64,000 bases of DNA. Origin: Coptis chinensis. Lineage: Eukaryota; Streptophyta; Magnoliopsida; Ranunculales; Ranunculaceae. Made by a program: the position numbers and the translations under genes. The DNA is taken from positions 29,598,501 through 29,662,500 of the forward strand of contig CM027377.1 in NCBI GenBank assembly GCA_015680905.1, given 5' to 3'. Positions 47,341-57,350 of this stretch are shown piece by piece (positions within the stretch are counted from its first letter, which is position 1; the number at the start of each line of letters is the position of its first letter). Below the pieces are notes generated by a model. The model saw nothing but the letters and a program-made list of their open reading frames with translations. It did no database searches and was not told the DNA's origin.

Positions 47341-48573
47341 ATGTTGATTACCTTTTCCTCGTCATGATCTAAGGAGTGTTGTCTCCTATTGTGCCTCGAC
47401 CGACCTAGAGATTTAGACAGTCAGGTTGCTTTGCTTCTGCTCCTTCTGTGAGCAGGTTATTCATGGCTCCGGCTCTAACTCCTACTTCTATTGCGATTGG
47501 CATTTAGCTTATGCCTGAGGTCGCTTTCTGGCAAAAACTTTTATAGTTTTCCTTCTTCGACTAAGTCTTGGAGGTAGTGCTTAAGGCTCTAATACTCATC
47601 TATCTCGTGGTGTTGGAGTTTGTGGAAGTGGCAGTATGGACGCCCTTTTATTGCTATGACCTTGTTGTTGTTGGGCTTAAAGTATAGTTCTATATATATC
47701 TTCTTCAGGATATAACTTGGCATCATGGAGAAGCTGGAGAATTCTCTTTTGGTGTATGAGGGCTTGTGGGAGCTGGAGCCCTTGTTGTTGTTGTTGTTGT
47801 TGCTGCCGGAGTAGTGATTGTTTTCTTTGGGTCCTCGCTTGTTGCTTACTGCGAGGACTTCTTTGCCTTTGCACAGGGCCATCCATTCTTCGTACTTTAT
47901 GTACTTGTCGATTTTGTGGTACAGGTCGTCTAAGCGTTCTGGCTTGTTGCGCATCAGAGACCCCACTAGGTCGGAATCGTCCAAAAGGGTGTTGGTGAAT
48001 GCAGGAGTTGCAAAGCTGTATTTGAGGCCTGGCTCCATTGATAGGAGCTCCTTCTTGAAACGGCCTAGGAATGCGCGGATCGTTTCGCCATATGCTTGCT
48101 TAAGTTGAAACAAGGAGTCTAGGTCGGCTTGTTTCTTCCTGTTGTGGACGAACTCCGCTGTGAGCAACTCAGCCAGTTTGTCAAAGTTGTTGATTGAATC
48201 AGGGGTGAGGGTGTGGAACCAGTCTAGTGCTCCATTCTTCAAGTTGGCTGGAAAGAGTTTGCACTTCAGGTAATCATAGTCTGGAGCGTTATAGAGTGCG
48301 AGGATCTGGCTGAAACGAGCTACGTGCTGGCCTGGACACAAGCTACCATTGTACAGTGGGAACTTTGGAGATATGACTTCTGAGGGGGGCTGTTTGTCCC
48401 TGATTTCAATGGTGAAAGGGGATGCCTTGTACGACTGGAGCATCTTCTAAGTGATCTGTATTGCGCTCGCTTTGTCGTTTGACTTCTCCAATCTATGGGC
48501 GAAGTCTTCAAGTCGGTGATTGGTGGTGGTGGTGAGGGTTGTGATAGCATTGTTCTCCACTGCATATGGAGTG
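47341..48573 (-). pseudogene. gag: gag of Tat-A, main part
   Basis: An open 284-codon stretch (48443-47589): FPLYNGSLCPGQHVARF, LFPANLKNGALDWFHTLTP, LFQLKQAYGETIRAFLGRFK (Retrotrans_gag), then an Asn-rich linker and a knuckle-like YCHFHKLQHHEIDEY that has lost its last Cys. Upstream the frame continues to 48573 with one stop (near 48447), where the solo LTR interrupts it. The N-terminus is at 50036-50210. Confidence 0.88.
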
Positions 48574-50035
48574 TGATAAGAGCCCAAAACTGTAGTTTTA
48601 ACCCTGTAACAGTCATACTTTTAGACCAATTATGTGAGTAATAATTAAAAGTTAATACTGATTACTTGTTTTTATGCGTTTCAGGCTTCAAAGTCAATTA
48701 TGTGCAGAAATGTGCCACTTTGATGAGATAAAGGAGCAATGGTTGGTTGCTAAGGAGTTCTGTGATTAAAGGTCAAGATTCAAGAAGACAAAGCCTTTCT
48801 AAAGCCCGATCAAAGCTGAAAAGTCAAAGTCAACGCGGGTAGAAACAGCACACAAGTCAGCAGAACTTCCAAAGGCCGTATCTTTGGACTCAGACCTCAG
48901 AATTGGGTCTACCTTATGTCAAAACGACCGGCTCGGAAAGAGCTTTCCAATGGTCTAAGCCTTGGACCAATAAGAGGAGTGAAATTGGACGAAAAGTCTG
49001 TTGAAGCCAACTGCAGCTGAATAGACCTTTTTGGACTGAAAGAATTGGGTTTTGGGCCCAAAACATGGCTCCAAGCCCATGCACGATTTTTAGATCTGAA
49101 CATATAAAAACAAAAGCTTAGCTCTTTGTTAATGGTAGCTAGTTAGACCTAAAACTATAGATAATTCTAGATCTAGTTTTCATTAAATAAAATTAAGTTT
49201 AGTTCATTTCAATTCTTGTTTTAGATTAATCTTTAGAATCATTGTTCTTCATTAGTTGATAAATAAAATAGCTAGTTTGTCAATTTCGTTTTTGTCATTT
49301 ACAATTGTTTAGATCTAAATTTCCTTATTACTTGTTATTAATTTCCTAGTTATTACTGGAGATTTAAATTATTGTTTAGATAAATTGCATAAAGATAGAA
49401 TTTTCATATGATGTCTAGTTTTAAATCAATGGGAAATGATAGTGGTATGAATCAAGGCTAAACCTCCATTAGAGGGGTTGAAGAATCCTTGATGACGTTT
49501 GATCTTTATTAAACTTAGGAATCGTCGTGATAATTATTCCACTCTAGAAACAATTAATTCACCATGAGAATGGGTTTAATCGCTCACATGCTAGTTATGA
49601 ATTAGTAGAAATGCCATGTATAATTAGGGATTATAATTACTATTTTGATATGCAAAGCATTCAATTTGGATCACGACGAGTCTTTGTTAGTAGGATTAAG
49701 TCGAGTTAAGGTGGATTCAATTCCCTTTAATTCTTTATCTAGATTCAAACCCTTAGCATTCTCTCATTTCGTTATTCGTAACTTGTTAATTGTTTTCCCC
49801 TCGTAGTATAGAATTCCCTTCGTAAATCTCTCACTAGACTTAAGACCGATTAATTAGACTAGAAATCATTCCATGTTAAAGAACTAGGAGTGGAACGAAT
49901 TTGTTACTCCACTCTATTTCGATAGAATTGAGAGTAGAAAACTTGATAAATTAGACTCGTAATAAGTTTTAGTTTACTTACGTTTTGAGTTTTATCGTTC
50001 ATTTCGTAGGTAAACTATCATTTTTATGTTTATCA
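48574..50035 (+). mobile_element. Solo LTR S2 (A2-related family, 1462 bp)
   Basis: Starts TGATAAGAGCCCAAAACTGT, ends GTTTATCA, with a perfect TSD GAGTG (48569-48573 and 50036-50040). The empty site is visible in Tat-B near 57140. Same family as the A2 LTR but opposite orientation. Confidence 0.94.
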
Positions 50036-50210
50036 GAGTGCCATTATTGGTGTGTTGGAGTTTGCTTGGTCGCGCATATTTTAATTTTTCTTGCTAGAGA
50101 GCTACAAAGGAATCTTGTAGCGTCTTCATTTGATCTGCTAAGGCATGTAGTTGAGATTCCATGGTGGTTTTTCTAACCAGCTTCGTGGGCTTGAGAAAAA
50201 TAAGTTGTGT
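50036..50210 (-). pseudogene. gag: gag N-terminus of Tat-A
   Basis: Reads QALADQMKTLQDSFVAL-like coiled coil (by comparison with Tat-B 57181-57290), then MRDQANSN, up to the solo LTR. A TAG lies after FVAL in both copies. Confidence 0.6.
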
Positions 50211-50228
50211 GTATTTTCTCAAGGGAAC

Positions 50229-50247
50229 GAACCGGCAGACGGCGCCA
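50229..50247 (-). other. Tat-A PBS
   Basis: Minus strand TGGCGCCGTCTGCCGGTTC, one base from the LTR end (CCTCTACA). Conserved with three differences at 57331-57349. Confidence 0.75.
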
Positions 50248-50248
50248 A

Positions 50249-50943
50249 TGTAGAGGTTTGGTGTTTCTGGACCAACGACCTGAGGTTGGGATTGATAGGA
50301 AGTGGCTACACTCTTTCTTGGGATAACAGTTGCCTACGTATCAAGTTTCTCGGGGTCAACTTGAATCAAGCTTTTCGTAGTTCATCGCTCTCTACTTATA
50401 GATGTTTGAGCTGACTTGCCTTATTTGGTTCAGGTCGTTGTCAAGGGCAAATCCACATTGTGTGTTATCTTGATAATTCGCCATTACTCCTAATGTTACG
50501 AAGTAAATGTCTCCTTGATTGGTGCGTTGACTGAACTCCAGGATTGCGCTAGATGATTTGCTTCCATATATGGCCGTAACTGAGATTTGGGACGACCTGA
50601 GTTTGGGTCGTTATGACGTGTTGGTCAAGTGGCATGAGCTGGTGGGGATACGACCTGGTGTGGACATGTGTGCTGTAGTGACATGAGTGCAGAACGGAAG
50701 GTACTTACAAAGAGTGATATTCGGATGAAGGGTAAAAACCGCCGCTCCCCACACCACTTTTGCGAGGATACAGGACCATTGGACATAGCCTTAAGAAGAG
50801 TGGAAGATGGAAAACCCAATTGGTTTACAAGGTGGGAACATCCAGACTTGCACTATTATTGTTTTAGCTAATGATACTTCTTTTTAGCACTTATTGTAGT
50901 TGACAAAGTAGATGTAACATGAGTGAGGTGTGGATCTATCACA
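50249..50943 (-). repeat. Tat LTR shared by Tat-A (5') and Tat-B (3'), 695 bp
   Basis: As written on + it starts TGTAGAGGTTTGG and ends GGATCTATCACA. A PBS lies on its left and a PPT-like tract on its right, so it is at once the 5' LTR of Tat-A and the 3' LTR of Tat-B. Aligns with 57351-58040. Confidence 0.85.
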
Positions 50944-50963
50944 ACCCACTCCCCAATTTTTTT
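50944..50963 (-). other. Tat-B polypurine tract
   Basis: On the minus strand an A run, then TTGGGGAGTGGGT, directly before the LTR start TGTGATAGATCC. Conserved beside the next LTR (58041-58055). Confidence 0.65.
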
Positions 50964-52699
50964 CACCTTCATTTTTATAATACATTTCGCTTACCTAGCA
51001 AAAAATAAATGTTGTATATATATTTAATAGACTTTTACACCTAACAAACAAAAACAATATATTATAATGTTTGGGTTTGCCTTTATTTAGTGTAATATAA
51101 TACTAAACTTTGTATTTCAAAATCACACTGATCGGTTCCAGTTTCGGTTCAGATGCCTATCAATTTTTTACTATTCGGTTCTAACGGTTTCGGTTCTTTA
51201 TCGGTTCGGTTTTTAAAGACCCACTTTTAATGGGTTTAACATTTTAGGACTCATAACCGCTATAAACGGTTTTGGGTAATCGGGTACCATGCACATCCAC
51301 CCCTAAATTTCTCAACTAGATACAAATACAATGACACTGCGGATGAAGAAACGAAATATAGTGAACATCGTAAAGACAAATTTAGTTGGGGTTTTGTGTG
51401 TGTGTGTGTGGGGGGGGGGGGGGTGTTGTTTGTTATACCACTAAAATTTTAAAATATATGCATTGTTAAAGTGCATTGTGACACTGTAACGGTTGATGAA
51501 CATAATTGTGGGATTTGATCCTATACCTAGTTATATAAAACCTTAATCATATGATTATCGGAAAAAAAATGATTGTAGTAGCCATATTCATGACCAAGGA
51601 TCTTACATGTATTAATAACTCTGGAGATACGTGTTACTCAGAGAAGGAGGGGACACACCAAAGCAGATGGTGTTGCGGAGTACAGGAGCATAACTAAGTA
51701 GGAGGGGACTCTGCGGTCCTGAGGACGACACATGGAGTACCACTATCCGTAAGATGAGATACATGATCTAGGATCGTCTCCTTAGTGGGCCGCGAAGAGA
51801 GAGTATATAAGGCAGGGACGACCTAGAGATAAAAGAGAGGAGCCATTGGAGAGGGGAGACAAAAGAATTAGGGTTTCTAGAGAGAGCGACGCCAACTTCC
51901 CCAAAGGAAGGAAGTGCTCCACCGTTATCAGTTCAACACCACATCTACTTTATACATTCCACACCAATAGAGCATACAACAAATGAGTGAATTACGTCAG
52001 GCTTGTTCTCCACAGTGGGGTATATATGCAGCCACAAGGTTCAGTCTTCTCCATAAGGCAACTCCTTCCCCTTTCCTTGAAGGCCAAAGGCTAAAACCTA
52101 ATTTCTCACCTCACACTCATCGTGTTTGCCACAAAACCACTCAGATCCACACTCTTCTCACTCCAAATCTAGAGGAGTGGGACATGTAAGCTCAAAGGTC
52201 ATATTTTTGGGTCATACAAGGACTTTAGTTTTATATATATATATATATATATTAGTCCGGTTGTTAAGCAAAATGTCTGCCGGACATAAGAGAGAAACTA
52301 TCCACCTAAGCTGAGTAATTTTTTATGGTTGGTAGGTCCCGCAGGTCAACACCAAAAATAAAAAAATATATAAAAAGAAAAATAAACTGATAAGCAAATA
52401 TGTACTGATTCTAGTTAGGGTCAATAAAAAACGAGATTCAAAATTTCATCTACAAACAGTTTTGTCAGTTCGTCTTCCACTCTTCCCCAACAGTTTCTCT
52501 TAGAAAAAAAAATTGTGCTCTCATTGAAGCAAGACACCCACATTTAACTATATTTGTGTTTCTTTTTCTCATTTTTTCTCAGTTCCATCCACATATCATT
52601 CTTATTTCTGCCTCCTCAATCTCTATAAACCTCAAAATGTTGGGAAGTTATTTGACAACAACTAACTTCATCTGAACGAGAAAATTGTATTTCCAAGCT
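50964..52699. other. Region X, left part: non-coding, with a candidate short LTR
   Basis: No supported ORF; the 68-codon frame at 51983 lies in leader-like sequence. GGTTCGGTTC-type repeats at 51130-51210 and a G homopolymer at 51411-51423. Matches 58056-59731 throughout. Confidence 0.5.
51424..51981 (+). repeat. Candidate short solo LTR or promoter-like unit in region X
   Basis: Starts TGTTGTTTGTTATACC and ends CATACAACA (short inverted TGTTG...CAACA ends), with a TATA box GTATATAAGG at 51802-51811 followed by a GA-rich leader. No TSD is evident. The same block is at 58457-59013. It could be a Copia-type solo LTR or a gene promoter. Confidence 0.4.
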
Positions 52700-52907
52700 T
52701 CAAATTACAGCACTAACTCCAAATGATTTTCCGTAGTCTATATAGAATTGTTTTGCAACCTCAAGAATTTCAAAACACATTCCCAAATTTGGTGGCTTCA
52801 CAATTTCTACTTCCACTTCAAACTCCAGAGGTTGAATAGAGGAAGAGCATGCCACATAAGGCTTGGGTACTGCAATTTAAATATGGCCACATCAATTATA
52901 AATTAAA

Positions 52908-52986
<79 letters not shown>

Positions 52987-53130
52987 AACACAGTACACAG
53001 TACACAGTAACACAATATTGAATTTGTTAATGGAAGAGATTAGATATCGAAAATAAAATTGAAACATTAGCTCACCTGAACCATATTCTTCCTGTTTTCC
53101 AAGTTCATCAATCAATATGGAGTCATTCAT
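52700..53130 (-). pseudogene. FAR1-like 5' gene fragment, copy 1 (two exons)
   Basis: Exon 1 at 53130-53076 opens MNDSILIDELGKQEEYGS and ends at a consensus donor CAG|GTGAGC. The intron holds a CA microsatellite and ends TTGCAG. Exon 2 at 52869-52700 reads PLEFEVEVEIVKPPNLGMCF, then EVAKQFYIDYGKSFG, and stops (TGA) after 74 residues in all. P.LGM.FE..E.A..FY..YG...G is the start of the FAR1 DNA-binding domain (FAR1/FHY3 and Mutator-derived proteins). The Cys/His part of the domain is absent. Copy 2 is at 59732-60157. A Mutator transposase remnant is the alternative to a host gene. Confidence 0.5.
52911..52980. repeat. (CA)n microsatellite in the FAR1-like intron
   Basis: About 35 uninterrupted CA units. 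The duplicate intron has an A run and irregular CTAACAC-type sequence instead (59939-60035). Confidence 0.95.
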
Positions 53131-54229
53131 TCCTTTAATATTTTGGAGTGGTGGTGGTGTATTTTGATTTTGGAGAGAGAGAGAGAGAGGAGTGTTTAAG
53201 TGGAAAAGATCGATCTAATTTTAGTGATAGTAAGTTTTGGTAGAGAAGATCGATCTAAATTTGGTGATAATGAGTTTTGGCTTCGATCAAATTTTTTTCC
53301 CCAAATTACCCTCATTGTTTTCCTGTGTTTGGAAAGTCAGATTTGAGAATTGATTTTCAGTCATATTCGTTGGATTAGAAACAGACAAAGGGATGGGATT
53401 TGTTGTGCCTATAATTTGTTGTGCAAAAAGGTACATGAATAATGGTTATTCCTTATATGTCCTTTTACACCCCACGTGCTCGATAGTTCCACAGTAGTAA
53501 GTTGCCACGAGATCTCACATTCCATGGCATCGAGTTGTCGCGAGATCCCACAATCCATGGCATCGGGTTGCTGCGAAATCCCACATTCCACGACAATGAG
53601 TTGTCGCAGAGAATTTTTTTGTTATTTTTTTTTTCACTTCAAATTTTGAACACACACGGCATACATACAGATACCTCATCTCCTTCTTTAGAGCTTCTTC
53701 ATACGCTCCAAGAACAACACCAAACCCATGAAAAAAATATGTACAATTGAGGCATAGTCTTGCTATCTTGCAGAAATTTTTTTCATACGCTTTAAGAAAA
53801 ACTTGTCATCAAGTTGATGAAGAAGAGTTTTGGTAATTAATACAAGCAAAGACTCCATTTTGGTGAACATAACTATTTCGAGGCAACTAACTTTTTTTGC
53901 GGTGGCTATAAAAAAAAAATTAACAAAAAAGAACTCACGACAACAACCTTCCATGGATTTGCCATCTCGCGACAACTCTTTGTTGTGGGCATTATCTTTC
54001 ACCACAATTTCTTGCCACGTGTGATTTTTTATATGATTAATGGAAGGGTGTGAATACCTTGGAATTGGTCAAAGGGGTGCCAATCCCATAAATTGGGTGT
54101 AAATATGGTGACCCTTTTTTTTTTACCCTAAAGGCCTAAACCGATTTGGATGTGGTACACAGTAGTAGCAAAACATATACTCCCCGGACTACCAGATACT
54201 TACTCTGAAATAAAAAGTCCCATATACCC
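53131..54229. other. Region X intergenic segment between the divergent gene starts
   Basis: Lies head-to-head between the FAR1-like start (53130, minus) and the CWC15 leader (about 54230, plus). Contains a GA tract, duplicated GATCGATCTAA(T/A)TTTNGTGATA motifs (53208-53270), a 33-bp minisatellite and inverted copies of its TCGCGACAAC core (53965-54000). No supported ORF. It may hold both promoters. Confidence 0.5.
53501..53613. repeat. 33-bp minisatellite, 3 full copies and a partial one
   Basis: Units at 53501, 53534 and 53567 start GTTG and contain GATCNCACA-type cores; a fourth is cut at about 53613. The period is a multiple of three, so open frames appear by chance on both strands. Confidence 0.88.
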
Positions 54230-54550
54230 CCACCTCCTTTCTCCTTCACGAACTAGTCCTCTCTTATATTCTTTTCTGTCTCTTACCTCATCTTCACAAT
54301 CAATTCTCTCTTAATTCTTCTAAAGGTAAGTTTTTTTTATTACAAACAAATTCATATTCTTTTTAACCTTCTATGCCACACAATATATTTCAGTAAAAAA
54401 TTTGTTCATAATAATTGTAATTGTAATTATAATGAAAAAAATATATACCCAATTAAAATTTTGGACCTTTTTTAGTAAAGGGGCTATTTATTTTGTCAAT
54501 ATGTAGTTAGTTAGTTAGTGGGCATGGAATAAAGTTTGTGAATTTTGTAG
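54230..54550 (+). other. CWC15: CWC15 5' leader exon and intron 1, copy 1
   Basis: A C/T-rich leader (ACGAACTAGTCCTCTC, CTTCACAATCAATTC) ends at the consensus donor AAAG|GTAAGT (donor GT at 54326-54327). Intron 1 runs to TTTTGTAG at 54550. The leader start is approximate. The same leader is at 61280-61378. Confidence 0.65.
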
Positions 54551-54700
54551 GTAAGAAGAAGAAAATATGACTACTGCAGCTAGACCAATGTGGGCACCGG
54601 CTAAAGGTGGGAATGAACAAGGTGGTACTAATAGGATTTTTGGTCCTTCACAGAAGTTTTCTTCTAGGGATATTGCTTCTCACACCACTTTGAAACGAAG
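54551..54700 (+). pseudogene. CWC15: CWC15 first coding exon (captured gene fragment)
   Basis: ATG at 54567 after an in-exon leader GTAAGAAGAAGAAAAT. The 44 complete codons start MTTAARPMWAPAKGGNEQGG and include FGPSQKFSSRDIASHTTLKR, then a donor AAG|GTAC at 54701. CWC15 is a conserved component of the spliceosome-associated Prp19/CDC5 complex, and its N-terminus (MTTAARPT..PA+GG, then SSRD..SHT) is distinctive. Only the first coding exon is here. The following intron switches into minus-strand Tat pol at about 54762, so no full protein can be made. Codons are intact, which suggests a fairly recent capture. The parent gene is not in the window. Confidence 0.85.
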
Positions 54701-54761
54701 GTACATTTTTTTATACTAGTCTATTTTTTGTGCTTAATTTAATATTTTAATTTTGTTTAAT

Positions 54762-55162
54762 GTTGTTACTTTGTAGTTAGTTCTGGCATTTCAAGGAGAG
54801 CTCGTATTTGCTCTGGGTTAGCTTCAATATGTCTTTGTGAAACGAGATAACCTAGGAATTTTCCTGAGGCTACTCCAAATACGCACTTAGCTGGGTTGAA
54901 CTTCATCTTGTTTTTCTATCTCTTCATTGATGGCTTTTTGAAATTTGAGTGTCAGTTTGCGAGGTCGTTGTTTGATAGGCTTTACAGTTGGATCTACATT
55001 TAAGTTGTGGCAAGTGACCTGTGGATCGATTCTAGGCATATCGATATACGACCAAGCAAAAACATCTTTATTGAGAGATAGAAATTTGACAAGTTGCTCC
55101 TTGAGCTTGGGGTCTAAATTAGCCTCTAAATACACAAACTTTGGGTCATCATTTGTGACCAA
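54762..55162 (-). pseudogene. pol: RT fragments of Tat-B joined by an internal deletion
   Basis: Reads FVYLEANLDPKLKEQL, NKDVFAWSYIDMPRIDP, KPIKQRPRKLTLKFQKAINE, then at about 54911 jumps to the piece corresponding to Tat-A 45780-45917 (KFNPAKCVFGVASGKFLGY-like). The RT palm between them, including the catalytic box, is deleted. At 54762 the sequence switches to captured CWC15 intron. Confidence 0.85.
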
Positions 55163-55225
55163 ATTGACTTTTTCTCCAGGCTCGATTTGTCCTTGCTTCT
55201 CTTTGAACTTGCCTGTAGCTGGTGC

Positions 55226-56060
55226 TTATGGCCTGGATGCTTGAGGATCTTGCAGCTTTGGGACGTCCTTGTCTTGGACGACCTGAGTTTTGGCCAGGGC
55301 TGTTTCGCTGACTTGATTACATCGATGAGCTTCTAGTTGGTTGTTCCTGAGTTCCATGATGCCTTGGGGTCTGGGGAATTGCAGCACTTGATGTAAGGTG
55401 GACGGGACTGCTTGGATATTGTGAATCCACCTACGTCCTAGGATGGATGTGTAGGATGACTTGACATCAATTACATTGAAACGTGTTGAGGTCTTGACCA
55501 TGTCCTCTTTTTCTCTAATGGAGACTGGTAAGATAACGTCTCCAATAGCATCTGTGTGGTCTCCGTTGAATCCATAGAGTGGTGCATTTGATTCTATCAT
55601 CACCGAGTCTGGCAGGTGCATGTCCTTATAAGTTTGATAGAAGAGGATGTCGCAGGAGTTTCATGGATCGATGAGGACCCTCTTGACTGTCCACCCGTTA
55701 AATTTGATGTGCACTACCAAGGCATCATTGTGGGGTAGGCACACCTTGTCGAGATCTTTCTCCATAAAATGCTATAGAGGTCATTGATTGAGAGCTAGTA
55801 GGAGTGATGACTTCAGCTTTGTGGGAGAGGTGGTAGATTTTTTGCAACGCTCCTACACGTCTACGCTTTTCACGACCTGAGGTGTCATTGTTGGAGGTGT
55901 CTGTAATCATGTTGATTACCTTTTCCTCATCATGATATGAAGAGTGTTGTCTCCTGTTGTGCCTCGACCGACCTAGAGATTTAGATTGTCAGGTTGTTAT
56001 GCTTCTGCTCCTTTTGTGAGTAGGTCATTCATGGCTCTGGCTCCGGCTCCTGCTTCTGTT
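55226..56060 (-). pseudogene. Protease of Tat-B
   Basis: ILGRRWIHNIQAVPSTLHQV, FPRPQGIMELRNNQLEA, and upstream the active site VLIDP, where the following Gly codon is TGA (55661-55663), so the catalytic motif itself is broken. KDMHLPDSVMIESNAPLYG follows. Clear homologue of Tat-A 46615-47340. Confidence 0.85.
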
Positions 56061-57290
56061 GCGAGTGGCATTTAGCTTATGCCTGAGGTCGCTTTCTAGT
56101 AGGAACTCTTATAGTTTTCCCTCTTCAACTAAGTCTTGGAGGTAGTGCTTGAGGCTCTAACACTCATCTGTGTCGTGGTGTTGGAGTTTGTGGAAGTGGT
56201 AGTACGGACGCCCTTGGATTACTATGACCTTGTTGTTGTTGGGCTTGAAGTATGGTTCTGTATATATCTTCTTTCGGATATGGCTTGGCGTCCTGGAGAA
56301 GCTAGAGAATTTTCTTTTGGTGTATGAGGGCTTGTGGGAGCTAGAGCCCTTGTTGTTGTTGTTGTTGCTGTTGCTACTGCTGCCGGAGTAATGATTGTTT
56401 TCATTGGGTCCTCGCTTGTCGCTTACTGCAAGGACTTCTTTGCCCTTGCGCTAGGCCATCCATTCTTCTTACTTGATGTACTTGTCGATTATGTGGTACA
56501 GGTCGTCTAAGTGTTCTGGCTTGTTGCGCATCAGAGACCCTGCTAGATCGGAGTCGTCTAAAAAGGCGTTGGTGAATGCAAGAGTTGCAAAGCTGTCTTT
56601 GAGGCCTGGCTCCATTGATAGGAGCTCCTTCTTGAAACGGCCTAGGAATGCGCAGATCGTTTCGCCGTGTGCTTGCTTAAGTTGAAACAAGAAGTCCAGG
56701 TCAGCTTGTTTCTTCTTGTTGTGGACGAACTCCGCTGCGAACAACTCTGCCAGTTTGTCAAAGTTGTTGATTGAATCAGGGGTAAGCGTGTAGAACTAGT
56801 CTAGTGCTCCGTTCTTCAAGTTGGTTGGAAAGAGTTTGCACTTCAGGTAATCATAGTCTGGAGCGCTGTAGAGTGCGAGGATCTGGCTGAAACGAGCTAT
56901 GTGCTGGCCTAGACACGAGCTACCATCGTACAGCGAGAACTTTGGAGATATGAATTCGGGGGGGCTGTTTGTCCCTGATTTCAATGGTGAAAGGTGATGC
57001 CTTGTACGACTGGCGCATCTTCTGAGTGATTTGTATTGCGCTCACTTTGTCGTTTGACTTCTCCAATCTCTGGGCAAAGTCTTCAAGTCAATGATTGGTG
57101 GTGGTGGTGAGGGCTGACGGCATTGTTCTCAACTGCGTATAGAGTGTTGTTGTTGGTGTTAGAGTTTGCTTGGTCATGCATATTTTGATTTTCTTGCTAG
57201 AGAGCTACAAAGGAATCTTGTAGCGTCTTCATTTGATCTGCTAAGGCTTGTAGTTGAGCTTCTATGGTGGTTTTTCTAACCAGCTTCGTG
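56061..57290 (-). pseudogene. gag: gag of Tat-B
   Basis: N-terminal coiled coil (QALADQMKTLQDSFVAL, then a TAG), MHDQANSN at 57181, then FSLYDGSSCLGQHIARFSQI (56984-56796), FVHNKKKQADLDFLFQLKQA and AFLGRFKKELLSMEPGLKDS (56744-56469), and a knuckle-like end near 56200. Stops at 56457 and 56796 and a frame change near 57110. It shows the empty site of solo LTR S2. Confidence 0.85.
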
Positions 57291-57330
57291 GGCTTGAGAA
57301 AATAGGTTGTGTGTGTTTTCTCAAAGGAAC

Positions 57331-57349
57331 GAACCAGCAAACGGCGCCA
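57331..57349 (-). other. Tat-B PBS
   Basis: Minus strand TGGCGCCGTTTGCTGGTTC next to the LTR end at 57351; corresponds to 50229-50247. Confidence 0.75.
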
Positions 57350-57350
57350 A

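Larger units (their letters stand above)
11191..50943 (-). mobile_element. Tat-A: old Tat-type Ty3/gypsy element hosting the nested insertions
   Basis: On the minus strand, from right to left: LTR 50249-50943, PBS, gag, protease, RT, RNase H, a second (archaeal-type) RNase H, integrase (42297-43305), then, across the A1 insertion, the integrase C-terminus (12728-12913) and a 3' region with tandem repeats and an antisense ORF. The dual RNase H, the RT segments and the antisense ORF position are Tat-lineage traits. The 3' end (PPT and 3' LTR) is not in the window, because the Ogre/Tat-like element interrupts it at 11190. It is degenerate throughout. Confidence 0.85.

Noticed and set aside
49985-50176. 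ORF of 63 codons over the solo LTR edge
   Set aside because: Spans the S2/Tat junction, so it arose by insertion; no domain.
52903-53130. ORF ending in a Cys-Val run
   Set aside because: Reads through a CA microsatellite that lies in an intron; only its first 18 codons are used in the proposed exon 1.
53501-53613. CRISPR-like spaced repeat
   Set aside because: Units are contiguous with no spacers, and the context is a plant nuclear genome.
53502-53750. ORF with an 11-residue repeat (copy at 60572)
   Set aside because: Produced by the 33-bp minisatellite, whose period is divisible by three; open on both strands.
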